DNA of 64,000 nucleotides. It comes from Limnohabitans sp. 2KL-51 (GTDB taxonomy: Bacteria; Pseudomonadota; Gammaproteobacteria; Burkholderiales; Burkholderiaceae_C). The stretch is from assembly GCF_003063645.1 (NCBI RefSeq), contig NZ_NESJ01000008.1:142028-206027 (forward strand), read 5' to 3'. The first letter of the stretch is position 1. Each line of letters opens with the position of its first letter. A model generated the notes under the pieces. That model saw nothing but the letters and a program-made list of their open reading frames with translations, searched no databases and had not been told where the DNA came from. Positions 57,096 to 64,000 of the stretch are shown here, in pieces. The position numbers and the translations under genes are program-made.

Positions 57096-58131
57096 TGGGC
57101 CGGTGAAAGGTCATGGTTTGTTCGCGCTGCACATCGCGGGCCCTGAGTTGGCCACAGCCCCCGTCCACATCCTGCCCCGCTGACTGGCGCAACTTGGTCA
57201 GCACGCCGCGCTGGTGCAGCGTGCGGGCGATGGCCGCAGCCTTCTCCCAGCTCGGCCTGGCATAAGGCAAGTCAGGCACCGCGTTGTACGGGATCAGGTT
57301 CATCAGCGCGTATTTGCCTTGCAGCAAGCGAACGATGCTGTCGATCTCTTCATCGCTGTCGTTCACACCTTCGATCAAAGTCCATTGGTACTGGATCGGG
57401 TAGCCGGTGGCGCGGGCATAGGCCTCGCCTGCTTCCACCAGGTCTTGCGGGTCAAAACGCGGCGCACGGGGCAGCAACTGTGCACGCAAATCGGGCCGCG
57501 TGCTGTGCAGTGACAAGGCCAAGGCAGGCTTGACGCGGCCCTGTGGCAAGCGCTCAAACACCCGCAGATCGCCCACGGTGGAAAAAACCAAATTCTTGTG
57601 CCCGATGTTGCCCACCGTGCCCAGCAGGTCAATGGCCTCCATCACCGCGTCCAGGTTGTGAGCGGGCTCGCCCATGCCCATGAACACGACTTTCTTGACG
57701 GGCCTGAGCGTGCGCGCCAAAGCCACTTGCGCCACGATTTCGGCGCTGCCCACCTGCCGAATCAGGCCCTCACGCCCGGTCATGCAAAACACGCAGCCCA
57801 CCGCGCAGCCCACCTGGCTTGAAACGCACAAACCGTCGCGCGGCAACAGAACGCTTTCCACCGTCAGGCCGTCTTGCAGGCCCACAAGCAAACGGGCCGA
57901 GCCGTCTTGCCCCGGGTGCTGCTCGCGCAGCGTGGCCAGACCTGCAAGCGCAGTGCTAAGCCCAGGCAAATCCTGGCGCACCGCCGTGGGCATGAAGCTT
58001 TCCAGTGGTCTGAGACCGCTGTCTTGCGGCTTGGCCTGCGCCCACAGGCGCAGAATGCGCTGCTCATGCAAGGCATTGGCCCCCAGTGCGCGCAAGTGAT
58101 CGCGGATGTCCTGAACGCTGTGGAAGTTCAT
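57076..58131 (-). CDS. RlmN/Cfr-type radical SAM RNA methyltransferase paralogue
   Basis: A 351-residue radical SAM protein. The 4Fe-4S ligands are Cys109, Cys113 and Cys116 (CAVGCVFC), with VFMGMGEPAHNLDAV, LALSLHSTRPDLR and the C-terminal methyl-accepting Cys in DGGCGQLRAR. It methylates C2 of adenosine in 23S rRNA and/or tRNA. The usual rlmN locus (near ndk/ispG) is not here, so this may be a second copy with a different RNA target. Confidence 0.88.
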   Translation of the reverse strand: MNFHSVQDIRDHLRALGANALHEQRILRLWAQAKPQDSGLRPLESFMPTAVRQDLPGLSTALAGLATLREQHPGQDGSARLLVGLQDGLTVESVLLPRDGLCVSSQVGCAVGCVFCMTGREGLIRQVGSAEIVAQVALARTLRPVKKVVFMGMGEPAHNLDAVMEAIDLLGTVGNIGHKNLVFSTVGDLRVFERLPQGRVKPALALSLHSTRPDLRAQLLPRAPRFDPQDLVEAGEAYARATGYPIQYQWTLIEGVNDSDEEIDSIVRLLQGKYALMNLIPYNAVPDLPYARPSWEKAAAIARTLHQRGVLTKLRQSAGQDVDGGCGQLRARDVQREQTMTFHRPINVPAA

Positions 58132-58352
58132 CAGTAATGCGGCGGGATTTCGTCGCGCAGGTTGCGCATTTCGGTGCCGCCACCCGACTCGGGCAGACGG
58201 TCACGCATCTGGCGCAGCTCCTGAATCAGCGCGTCGATTTGCTGCTGCTGGCGGTAAACCTGCGCACTGAGCTGGTCGAGCAGGTCTTCGGTGAAGCCTG
58301 CCTTGATTTCCAAGTCAACCAGGCGGTTTTCAATTGGGGTGGGAATGTCCAT
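58131..58352 (-). CDS. slyX: SlyX family protein
   Basis: A 73-residue coiled-coil protein from MDIPTPIENRLVDLEIKAGF at 58352. The heptad-rich DLLDQLSAQVYRQQQQIDAL is typical of SlyX, and it ends EIPPHY as the family does. Its function is unknown. The stop overlaps the RlmN-like start by one base. Confidence 0.88.
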   Translation of the reverse strand: MDIPTPIENRLVDLEIKAGFTEDLLDQLSAQVYRQQQQIDALIQELRQMRDRLPESGGGTEMRNLRDEIPPHY

Positions 58353-58395
58353 GGGCTCTATTGGACATGATTTCCAGCAGGGCTCTGACATCTTT

Positions 58396-58401
58396 TATAA
58401 T
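58396..58401 (+). promoter_or_regulatory. metK: -10 element of the metK transcript
   Basis: A perfect TATAAT whose predicted start (about 58407-58409) coincides with the first base of the riboswitch aptamer. The -35 region is weak (TTCCAG-like near 58372). Confidence 0.65.
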
Positions 58402-58408
58402 CAGAACA

Positions 58409-58464
58409 TCGCCGAGTTATTTGAACTACTTGCAGGGCGATTCATAAATTCTGCTAAAGCGTTC
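58409..58464 (+). promoter_or_regulatory. metK: SAM-II-type riboswitch upstream of metK
   Basis: The stretch has the SAM-II order: P1 stem TCGCC (58409-58413) / GGCGA (58436-58440), conserved TTTGAAC and TTGCAG segments, then ATAAAT and GCTAAAG. A pseudoknot GAAC (58423-58426) / GTTC (58461-58464) follows. SAM-II RNAs bind S-adenosylmethionine and block translation of methionine genes. Downstream are a 6-bp hairpin (58486-58500) and the AGGAG ribosome site (58517-58521), 65-70 bases after the aptamer, so the switching mechanism is unclear. Confidence 0.75.
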
Positions 58465-58529
58465 GCCAGGCTCCGGGTTATCAGGGTCGGCAACGCCGAC
58501 AAACTACTGAAACTTTAGGAGCTTTTTTC

Positions 58530-59711
58530 ATGTCCAGCAATTTCCTCTTCACCTCGGAATCCGTCTCCGAAGGCCATCCCGACAAAGTCGCCGACCAGAT
58601 CTCGGACGCAATTCTCGATGCCATCTTCGAGCAAGACCCCCGTAGCCGCGTGGCCGCCGAAACCCTGACCAACACGGGTCTTGTCGTATTGGCCGGCGAG
58701 ATCACCACCAACGCACACGTCGACTACATCCAGGTCGCACGTGACACCATCAAGCGCATCGGCTACGACAACACCGACTACGGCATCGACTACAAGGGTT
58801 GCGCCGTGATGGTCTGCTACGACAAGCAGAGCAATGACATCGCCCAAGGCGTTAACCACGCGTCTGATGACCACCTCAACATCGGTGCGGGCGACCAAGG
58901 TCTGATGTTCGGCTACGCCTGCTCGGAAACCCCTGAGCTCATGCCCGCCCCCATTTACTACGCCCACCGCCTGGTCGAGCGCCAGGCCCAGCTGCGCAAA
59001 GACGGCCGTTTGCCTTTCTTGCGCCCCGACGCCAAGAGCCAAGTGACCATGCGCTATGTGGACGGCAAGCCCCACAGCATCGACACCGTGGTGCTGTCCA
59101 CCCAGCACAGCCCCGACCAGTCCGAAACATCCACCAAGATGAAGGCCAGCTTCACCGAAGCCATCATCGAGGAGATCATCAAGCCCGTGCTGCCCAAAGA
59201 GTGGTTGCTGGACACCAAGTATTTGATCAACCCCACCGGCCGTTTCGTCATCGGCGGCCCCCAGGGTGATTGCGGCCTCACAGGTCGCAAGATCATCGTC
59301 GACACCTACGGCGGCGCATGCCCGCACGGTGGCGGTGCGTTCTCGGGCAAAGACCCCTCCAAGGTGGACCGCTCAGCGGCCTACGCTGCACGTTACGTGG
59401 CCAAAAACATCGTGGCTGCAGGCTTGGCAACGAAGTGCCAAATTCAGGTGGCTTACGCGATTGGTGTGGCACGCCCCATGAACATCACGGTGAACACCGA
59501 AGGCACTGGCGTGATCTCTGACGACAAAATCGCCGCCTTGATCGCCGAGCACTTTGACCTGCGACCCAAAGGCATCATCCAGATGCTGGACCTGCTGCGC
59601 CCGATCTACAGCAAGACCGCTGCCTACGGCCACTTTGGCCGCGACGAGCCTGACTTCACTTGGGAGCGCACCGATAAGGCGCAAGCGCTGCGCGCAGCGG
59701 CCGGGCTGTAA
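58530..59711 (+). CDS. metK: S-adenosylmethionine synthetase
   Basis: A 393-residue MetK with [33 protein letters not shown], the GGAGGGGFSGKD-like phosphate loop region ([19 protein letters not shown]) and the C-terminal [10 protein letters not shown]. It makes S-adenosylmethionine from ATP and methionine. The AGGAG at 58517 gives an eight-base spacing. Confidence 0.97.
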   Translation: MSSNFLFTSESVSEGHPDKVADQISDAILDAIFEQDPRSRVAAETLTNTGLVVLAGEITTNAHVDYIQVARDTIKRIGYDNTDYGIDYKGCAVMVCYDKQSNDIAQGVNHASDDHLNIGAGDQGLMFGYACSETPELMPAPIYYAHRLVERQAQLRKDGRLPFLRPDAKSQVTMRYVDGKPHSIDTVVLSTQHSPDQSETSTKMKASFTEAIIEEIIKPVLPKEWLLDTKYLINPTGRFVIGGPQGDCGLTGRKIIVDTYGGACPHGGGAFSGKDPSKVDRSAAYAARYVAKNIVAAGLATKCQIQVAYAIGVARPMNITVNTEGTGVISDDKIAALIAEHFDLRPKGIIQMLDLLRPIYSKTAAYGHFGRDEPDFTWERTDKAQALRAAAGL

Positions 59712-59836
59712 GCTCAGCACGTTCTGGGGGCCCTGCGCTTCAGGCGGCGGTGCTGTAAGCCCCATCTCTGCAGGGCCCGTGAAGACGGCCCCATTCAGCA
59801 GCAAAGCCTCAGCGGCAAAGGCTCAGCCGCTGGGCC

Positions 59837-61321
59837 TCAGTCTTTGCTAACGTGCACCTCGGGCAAACGGCCCCCGTTCCACCGGCCACCCAATGCCCGT
59901 TCGATTTGCGCGGCCAACTGCAGCAACATGCCGTCGTTGGCTTGTTTGGCCTGCGCATGAATGCCCAAAGGCAAACCGTTTTGCTGCATCGCCATGGGCA
60001 GTGAGATGCCAGGCATGCCACACAAATTGGTCAAGGGAGTGTAGGCAAAATTGCGCCAAAGGTTGGCAAACCAATCAAGTACGCTGGGGTTGTCGCTCGT
60101 CGTGAGGTATTCCACCGTGCCCAGCTTGGGCGTGGGCAAGGCCGTGATCGGTGTAAGGATGATGTCCCAGTCTTCAAAAAACTGTCCAAACGCCCGCGAG
60201 GTGGTGTTGAACACCGCCTGCATGCGAGCGCGCTCGGTGAAGCTGGTGTTCAGGCCCATTTCCCAAATCTTGATGTTGATCGGCTCGACCAGATCTGCTG
60301 GCGGACGCGCCAAGCCCCGAGGGGCCAGCAAGTTGGAGATGGTCTGCGCGAAATTGCTGATGTAGCACGTCGTCTGCGCTTCAAACGCGGCCCGAAAATC
60401 CACCTCAGGCAAAGCCCAATCGACCTGGTGGCCCAGCCCCTCTAAAAAGTGCCCCACGCGCTGGAGCTCGTCCACAAAATGCGGTACCGCCCGAAAATCT
60501 CCCCACTCGTGCGACAGCGCAATGCGCAGGCGCGGCGGGTCACGCCGAATCAATTCGCTGAAGGGCTCGGGGGGCATCCAGTAAGGCATGAACTCGCCCG
60601 GCGCACCGCCCCGGCAATGGTCAACAAACGCAGCCGTGTCGCGCACCGTGCGGCTTTGGCATCCTTGTGTGGAGACCAGACCCGTCAGATCCGACGCTGC
60701 AGGCGCGATCGAAAACACCCCACGTGAAGGCTTCAAACCAATGTTGCCATTGGCCCCCGCCGGTATGCGGATCGAGCCGCCCCCATCGGTGGCATGGGAC
60801 AGCGGTAGCACGCCCGCCGCCAAGGCCACTGCCGTGCCCGCAGATGAGCCGTAACTGGTGTATTCGGGATTCCAGGGATTGCGCGTGACATACACCGCCG
60901 GATTTTCGGCCGAGCTGCAGACCCCGAATTCGGGCGTGGTGGTGCGGCCGATGATGTTCAGGCCCGCCCGCCGAATTTGCGACGTCAAAAAAGTGTCTGC
61001 AGTGGCCCGGTTGCCACGCATCATCAAGGAGCCCATTTCCTGCAAACGCCCCTTGAGGGTGGGCCCCAAGTCTTTCATGAAAAAAGGCACACCCGCAAAA
61101 GGCCCCGCCGGGTCGAGGCCGTCCTGCAGCGGGTTGGCCACGACGTCGTCAAACACCTCGGCCACCGCATGCACCGCTGGATTGATTTTGGCAACGCCAG
61201 CCGCCGCCTGCGCGGCCAATTCAGCGGCCGAGACATCGCCGCGCCGCACGCATTCGGCCAGCCCCACCGCGTCGTGCTCTACCCACTCTTGCCAGGTCAT
61301 TGCCAAAGTCATTCCTGCCAT
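59837..61321 (-). CDS. Amidase (amidase-signature family), divergent active-site loop
   Basis: A 494-residue amidase. The triad can be placed at Lys83 (FFMKDLGP), Ser159 (SYGSSAG) and nucleophile Ser183 (TDGGGSIRIP). The usual PGGSSGG before the cis-serine reads TSYGSSAG, so the first glycine pair is altered. The start could also be Met4 or Met8. It is the last gene of a minus-strand trio with a TfdA-like dioxygenase and a Bug receptor. No terminator with a T-run lies between it and metK, only an inverted repeat (59728-59778). Confidence 0.85.
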   Translation of the reverse strand: MAGMTLAMTWQEWVEHDAVGLAECVRRGDVSAAELAAQAAAGVAKINPAVHAVAEVFDDVVANPLQDGLDPAGPFAGVPFFMKDLGPTLKGRLQEMGSLMMRGNRATADTFLTSQIRRAGLNIIGRTTTPEFGVCSSAENPAVYVTRNPWNPEYTSYGSSAGTAVALAAGVLPLSHATDGGGSIRIPAGANGNIGLKPSRGVFSIAPAASDLTGLVSTQGCQSRTVRDTAAFVDHCRGGAPGEFMPYWMPPEPFSELIRRDPPRLRIALSHEWGDFRAVPHFVDELQRVGHFLEGLGHQVDWALPEVDFRAAFEAQTTCYISNFAQTISNLLAPRGLARPPADLVEPINIKIWEMGLNTSFTERARMQAVFNTTSRAFGQFFEDWDIILTPITALPTPKLGTVEYLTTSDNPSVLDWFANLWRNFAYTPLTNLCGMPGISLPMAMQQNGLPLGIHAQAKQANDGMLLQLAAQIERALGGRWNGGRLPEVHVSKD

Positions 61322-61429
61322 CCTTGCACTTGTACTTTTAATGTCATTAGGATACGCAAATTTGTCACTGCGCCGCCCACCCCATCACGCCATTGTCCGG
61401 GGTTTGCGCTTGGCTAAGCCCCCAGGACT

Positions 61430-62290
61430 TCAAGCGGACACTTCTTCGGTGGTTGCACGCCTGAGCTCACGCCTTTCGGTGAAGTCAAACCAACGGCCCC
61501 GATGCACTGTGGAGGTGTTGTCCCACATCACAAGGTCACCAACTTGCCAACGATGCTGGTAAACAAATTGACGTTGCGTTGCATGCTCCATCAGGTCCAG
61601 CAACAGCATTCTCCCTTCAGCCAAGGTCATGCCTTCGATCTCGCAAGCGTGGATGCCGACAAAAAGAATCTTGCGGCCGGTGCGGGGATCCGTTTGGACC
61701 AAGGGCCAGCTTGCCGGTGGAATGGCTTTACGTTGCTCTTCGGTGTATTGGGTGTCGCCGAGTAAAAAACGCGAGTGCAATGCGTAGTGAATCGCTTGAA
61801 GTCCATCAACTTGGCGTTGACGCCAATCCGGAAGGCCATCCCACGCCATTCGCAGATCCGCGAACTCGGTTTCGCCGCCAAAGTCCGGCACGGTGACTGC
61901 AGACAACATCGAATACTTTGCACGCGGCTTTTGGAAAGAACTGTCGCTGTGCCAAAGCTGATTTGCGACGTTGCCGACTATTTTGGCGTGCGCCCGATCT
62001 GCCACCTCGCCATCAACCTTCACGTTAGAGATGTCGGCCAACTCAGCGTACTCCAGACGGTGCGGCCCACCCTTGAGTTTGCGCAGGCCCATGTCCAGCG
62101 GTCCCAAAGATTTGGCAAATTCGATTTGCTGAGTCTGGCTCAAATGCTGATGACGAAACACCAGCACAGCGTGCTGGTCCATCGCCTCTTCGACTGCTTT
62201 GATCTGAGCAGGCGTGAGCGGATCACGCAGATCGATTCCAGTGGCTTCGGCTGCGAATGGCTGCAGAGGATTGAGGTGAAGCATGCTCAT
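61430..62290 (-). CDS. TauD/TfdA-family Fe(II)/2-oxoglutarate-dependent dioxygenase
   Basis: A 286-residue dioxygenase. The facial triad His114, Asp116 (LWHSDSSF) and distal His263 (STVHRGRWF) is intact, with the Arg near 274-278 for 2-oxoglutarate. It is closest in pattern to TfdA (2,4-D dioxygenase). It would hydroxylate an ether, sulfonate or amide carbon; the substrate is unknown. It is 11 bases after the Bug receptor gene. Confidence 0.9.
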   Translation of the reverse strand: MSMLHLNPLQPFAAEATGIDLRDPLTPAQIKAVEEAMDQHAVLVFRHQHLSQTQQIEFAKSLGPLDMGLRKLKGGPHRLEYAELADISNVKVDGEVADRAHAKIVGNVANQLWHSDSSFQKPRAKYSMLSAVTVPDFGGETEFADLRMAWDGLPDWRQRQVDGLQAIHYALHSRFLLGDTQYTEEQRKAIPPASWPLVQTDPRTGRKILFVGIHACEIEGMTLAEGRMLLLDLMEHATQRQFVYQHRWQVGDLVMWDNTSTVHRGRWFDFTERRELRRATTEEVSA

Positions 62291-62301
62291 GATTTACCCC
62301 A

Positions 62302-63282
62302 TCAGTCCAGCTTGATGCCGGCAGATTTGACAATTGCAGCCCACTTGTCGATGTCCTGACGGATCTGCGCTGTGTAATGCTCGGAAGTGGATCCCACAGG
62401 CTCCATGCCCAACTGCTGCATACGGGAGACCACCTCTGCACTGCGCACCACTTGGCCAATGTCGGCGCTGATCTTTTGCAACAACGCGGGTGGCATTCCG
62501 GCTGGCCCAATGATCCCGATGGCACTGACGGCACTGAAACCCGGGACGGTCTCGGCAATCAATGGAATCTCAGGACTTGACGCCGCGCGTTTGGGGCTGG
62601 ACAAGGCAATCACCTTCATGCGATTGTCTTTGACGAACGGCATAGAGGAAAACAGCACGTCAAACAACAAAGGCACGCGACCGCCGATCATGTCCTGTTG
62701 CGCTGGCGCGCTGCCCTTGTAGGGTATGTGCAGAAGGCGAATGCCAGCCATGCTGGCCAACATCTCGCCCGCCAAATGCGTACCGGTACCAGTGCCGGGA
62801 GTCGCGTAGCTCAGCGCATTTGGATTTTTCTTGGCGTAGGCGATGAGCTCCTGCATGTTATTGAAGGGCTGCGACGGGTGTGCAAAAAGTCCAAAATGCG
62901 CCTGCGCCACTTGAGACACGCCCACCAGATCTTTTTTGGTGTCATACGGTAGATTGGGTTGCAGGCTTGGATTGATCGTCAAGGCCGTGATCGCCATCCC
63001 CAAGGTGTAGCCGTCGGCGGTTGACTTGGCCACCAAATTCGTGCCCAGCGTCGTGCCAGCGCCGGGTTTGTAGTCAACAACAACAGGTTGCTTCCACAGC
63101 GTCTGCAGTCCAGTCGAGATAATTCGAGCAACCGTATCAGTGGGTCCGCCCGGTGGAAAAGGAACGATCAGTTTGACGGGCTTGTCGGGCCAAGCCTCAA
63201 CGGCTTGCGCGGCCACGAAAGTAGGCGCAAGCAACATGGCAGCCGCCATCAAAAAAACACGGCGTGGCGAAAAATGAAACAT
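62302..63282 (-). CDS. Bug-family substrate-binding protein
   Basis: A 326-residue Bug receptor, first in the trio with TfdA and amidase, with AGGAG eight bases before the ATG. The leader MFHFSPRRVFLMAAAMLL carries PRRVFL, a twin-arginine-like motif. The signature WPDKPVKLIVPFPPGGPTDT and NPNALSYATPGTGTGTHLAG are present. No TctAB genes are nearby. It likely binds the substrate of the two downstream enzymes. The 250 bases upstream (63283-63530) contain its promoter region and nothing else recognisable. Confidence 0.9.
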   Translation of the reverse strand: MFHFSPRRVFLMAAAMLLAPTFVAAQAVEAWPDKPVKLIVPFPPGGPTDTVARIISTGLQTLWKQPVVVDYKPGAGTTLGTNLVAKSTADGYTLGMAITALTINPSLQPNLPYDTKKDLVGVSQVAQAHFGLFAHPSQPFNNMQELIAYAKKNPNALSYATPGTGTGTHLAGEMLASMAGIRLLHIPYKGSAPAQQDMIGGRVPLLFDVLFSSMPFVKDNRMKVIALSSPKRAASSPEIPLIAETVPGFSAVSAIGIIGPAGMPPALLQKISADIGQVVRSAEVVSRMQQLGMEPVGSTSEHYTAQIRQDIDKWAAIVKSAGIKLD

Positions 63283-63530
63283 GTGTGCGTCTCCTGACAG
63301 TGCATGGCTTTCTGGAATCGGCTTTCAACAAAGTGAACCATAAGCGCAAGAATTAAATCACCAGAATTAACACATGGCAATCAGCGCAACAGTTCAACCG
63401 CTGATAACTTTTTCTTGTTCCAGCCAAAATGAATGAGGCTCTTATTTTGACGGGACCTTATCTGTTTGGCTGAGCACTGGAGACACATCAAGAATTCATT
63501 AGGGTTTGCGGCTCACGGTGGATACATGAA

Positions 63531-63564
63531 AAAAGCTGCTAACGGTATACCGTTAGCAGCTTTT
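63531..63564 (-). terminator. 34-bp perfect palindrome, terminator of the tmRNA fragment
   Basis: AAAAGCTGCTAACGGTA and its exact reverse complement abut with no loop base, and on the minus strand a run of six T's follows (63534-63529). It lies 11 bases past the tmRNA-like 3' end at 63576-63598. This looks like the original ssrA terminator. Confidence 0.75.
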
Positions 63565-63575
63565 AAACAGGTTAG

Positions 63576-63598
63576 TGGTGGAGCTGGGGGGATTTGAA
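63576..63598 (-). other. 23-nt tmRNA (ssrA) 3'-end copy, probable attachment site
   Basis: Read on the minus strand it is TTCAAAT (T loop), CCCCC (T stem), CAGCTCC (acceptor) and ACCA. The acceptor matches the 3' strand of tmRNA (partner GGGGCTG). The T-stem 5' half and the rest of the RNA are missing to the right. This is the usual footprint of integrases that use the tmRNA 3' end. The terminator on its left is still in place, so the left side is the chromosomal flank. Confidence 0.65.
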
Positions 63599-63615
63599 GG
63601 TATGACTTTAAAAGC

Positions 63616-63638
63616 ATTTCCGCCCCAATTTCCGCCCC
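63616..63638 (+). repeat. Two direct repeats ATTTCCGCCCC
   Basis: Perfect 11-bp copies at 63616-63626 and 63628-63638, 12 bases apart, start 18 bases to the right of the attachment site. They could be integrase arm-binding sites. Confidence 0.6.
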
Positions 63639-63886
63639 GTGCTTGACAACAACCACCACGCGAGGGAATTTTTTGGCCCTCCCCCTGTAAAAATCTCCCC
63701 CTTGAGGCACTTTTTCCCCTCCGACCACGATTTGATCAGGGGGGCGATTTCAGTTTGACCAGTGCGTGCCCAATGAATGGCTTGGACTCAGCTCGATTGA
63801 CACTTTCCCGCCGCGCATCGATGAGACCCCCAGGTCGCAGATGGCGGATTTAAAAAATAATGTCATAGGTGCTCCAGAATCGGCAT
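63639..63886. other. Non-coding stretch inside the putative element
   Basis: About 250 bases with several C-runs (on the plus strand) and no recognisable gene. A 71-codon minus-strand open frame (63513-63728) is the translation of the attachment-site region and lacks a ribosome site. Confidence 0.4.
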
Positions 63887-63960
63887 AGGGGGGCCGCAAT
63901 TATTGCAGCCACCCCTGCCACACCACCGGGCATGCGGGTCCGCACCCGGCGGTTCGAGAG
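63887..63960 (-). mobile_element. Group II intron-like 3' segment (domain V-like stem)
   Basis: On the minus strand a 32-nt stem-loop (63953-63922) has a 9-bp lower helix ACCGCCGGG / CCCGGTGGT, a two-base bulge and a 4-bp upper helix with a tetraloop, close to the domain V layout. It is preceded by CTCTCGA and followed by GTGGCAGGGG. I recall this wording from segments beside bacterial intron reverse transcriptases. The GNRA loop is absent and any reverse transcriptase would lie beyond 64,000. Confidence 0.45.
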
Positions 63961-64000
63961 CTTGAGGTCATGACAGCCTTGGCACTCCCAACCTATCAAA

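Noticed and set aside
59728..59778. 9-bp inverted repeat GGGCCCTGC / GCAGGGCCC after metK as a terminator
   Set aside because: The loop is 33 bases and no T-run follows on either strand.
63667..63725. G-quadruplex on the minus strand
   Set aside because: The G-runs are separated by 12-13 base loops, too long for a confident call.
63513..63728. 71-codon minus-strand open frame
   Set aside because: It translates the terminator and the tmRNA-end copy; such frames are commonly mis-annotated at integration sites.

Overview
The window looks like part of a chromosome from a betaproteobacterium of the order Burkholderiales, most likely a Comamonadaceae relative (Limnohabitans/Rhodoferax-like; the genus is a guess). 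The clues are Bug/TctC-type solute receptors, an Entner-Doudoroff edd-eda pair, the pcm-rhodanese-tolC-waaA arrangement, and the codon bias. No rRNA gene, complete tRNA gene or CRISPR array is visible.

Region 1 (1-19,977) is a catabolic island. After a RelE-type toxin-antitoxin pair and a decayed copy of the 3' end of a pirin gene (604-760), there is an XRE-cupin regulator. It is followed by 18 genes, all on the minus strand and mostly overlapping or a few bases apart, reading from 19,555 down to 1,733. They encode a DHPON-hydrolase-like alpha/beta hydrolase, an isochorismatase-fold amidohydrolase, an HpcH-type aldolase, an OsmC protein, two PuuE/CE4-type hydrolases around an FAH-family enzyme, a complete LivHMKGF ABC importer, two amidases, a 3-hydroxyisobutyrate-dehydrogenase-like enzyme, a two-subunit molybdenum hydroxylase and an ACMSD-like amidohydrolase. 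Together they suggest uptake, ring hydroxylation, hydrolytic ring opening, deamidation and C-C cleavage of an unidentified N-heterocycle, lactam or cyclic imide. A promoter with a nested palindrome lies just upstream of the first gene. The intact pirin gene lies immediately to the right, so two pirin 3' ends bracket the island.

Region 2 (20-35 kb) has higher GC and is ordinary chromosomal housekeeping. It holds pirin, a glyoxalase-fold protein, a DTW-domain tRNA modification enzyme overlapping a RIO kinase with a small zinc-ribbon protein, an SDR-thioesterase-GloA operon, an orphan Bug receptor, edd-eda with a HexR-like operator, chaC, pdxH, an AEC transporter, a ZnuD-like TonB receptor with His-rich and Cys-rich small exported proteins, and msrA.

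Region 3 (35-47.6 kb) holds a LysR regulator divergent from glutaryl-CoA dehydrogenase, then TetR, membrane-fusion protein, RND pump, pcm, rhodanese and a TolC-type protein on one strand, then waaA and a glycosyltransferase. Region 4 (47.7-54 kb) is a lipopolysaccharide/O-antigen block: three more glycosyltransferases and a GT25 protein, an O-antigen-ligase-like membrane protein and a phosphomannomutase.

Region 5 (54-59.7 kb) has an Ada-AlkA fusion with ogt and an EamA transporter, an RlmN-type radical SAM paralogue, slyX, and metK preceded by a SAM-II-type riboswitch whose aptamer begins at the predicted transcription start.

Region 6 (59.8-64 kb) has a Bug receptor, a TfdA/TauD dioxygenase and an amidase as a small degradative operon. 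It is followed by a strong terminator, a 23-nt copy of a tmRNA 3' end (a probable integration site), short direct repeats and a group II intron-like stem. A mobile element therefore probably starts near 63.6 kb and runs off the right edge.
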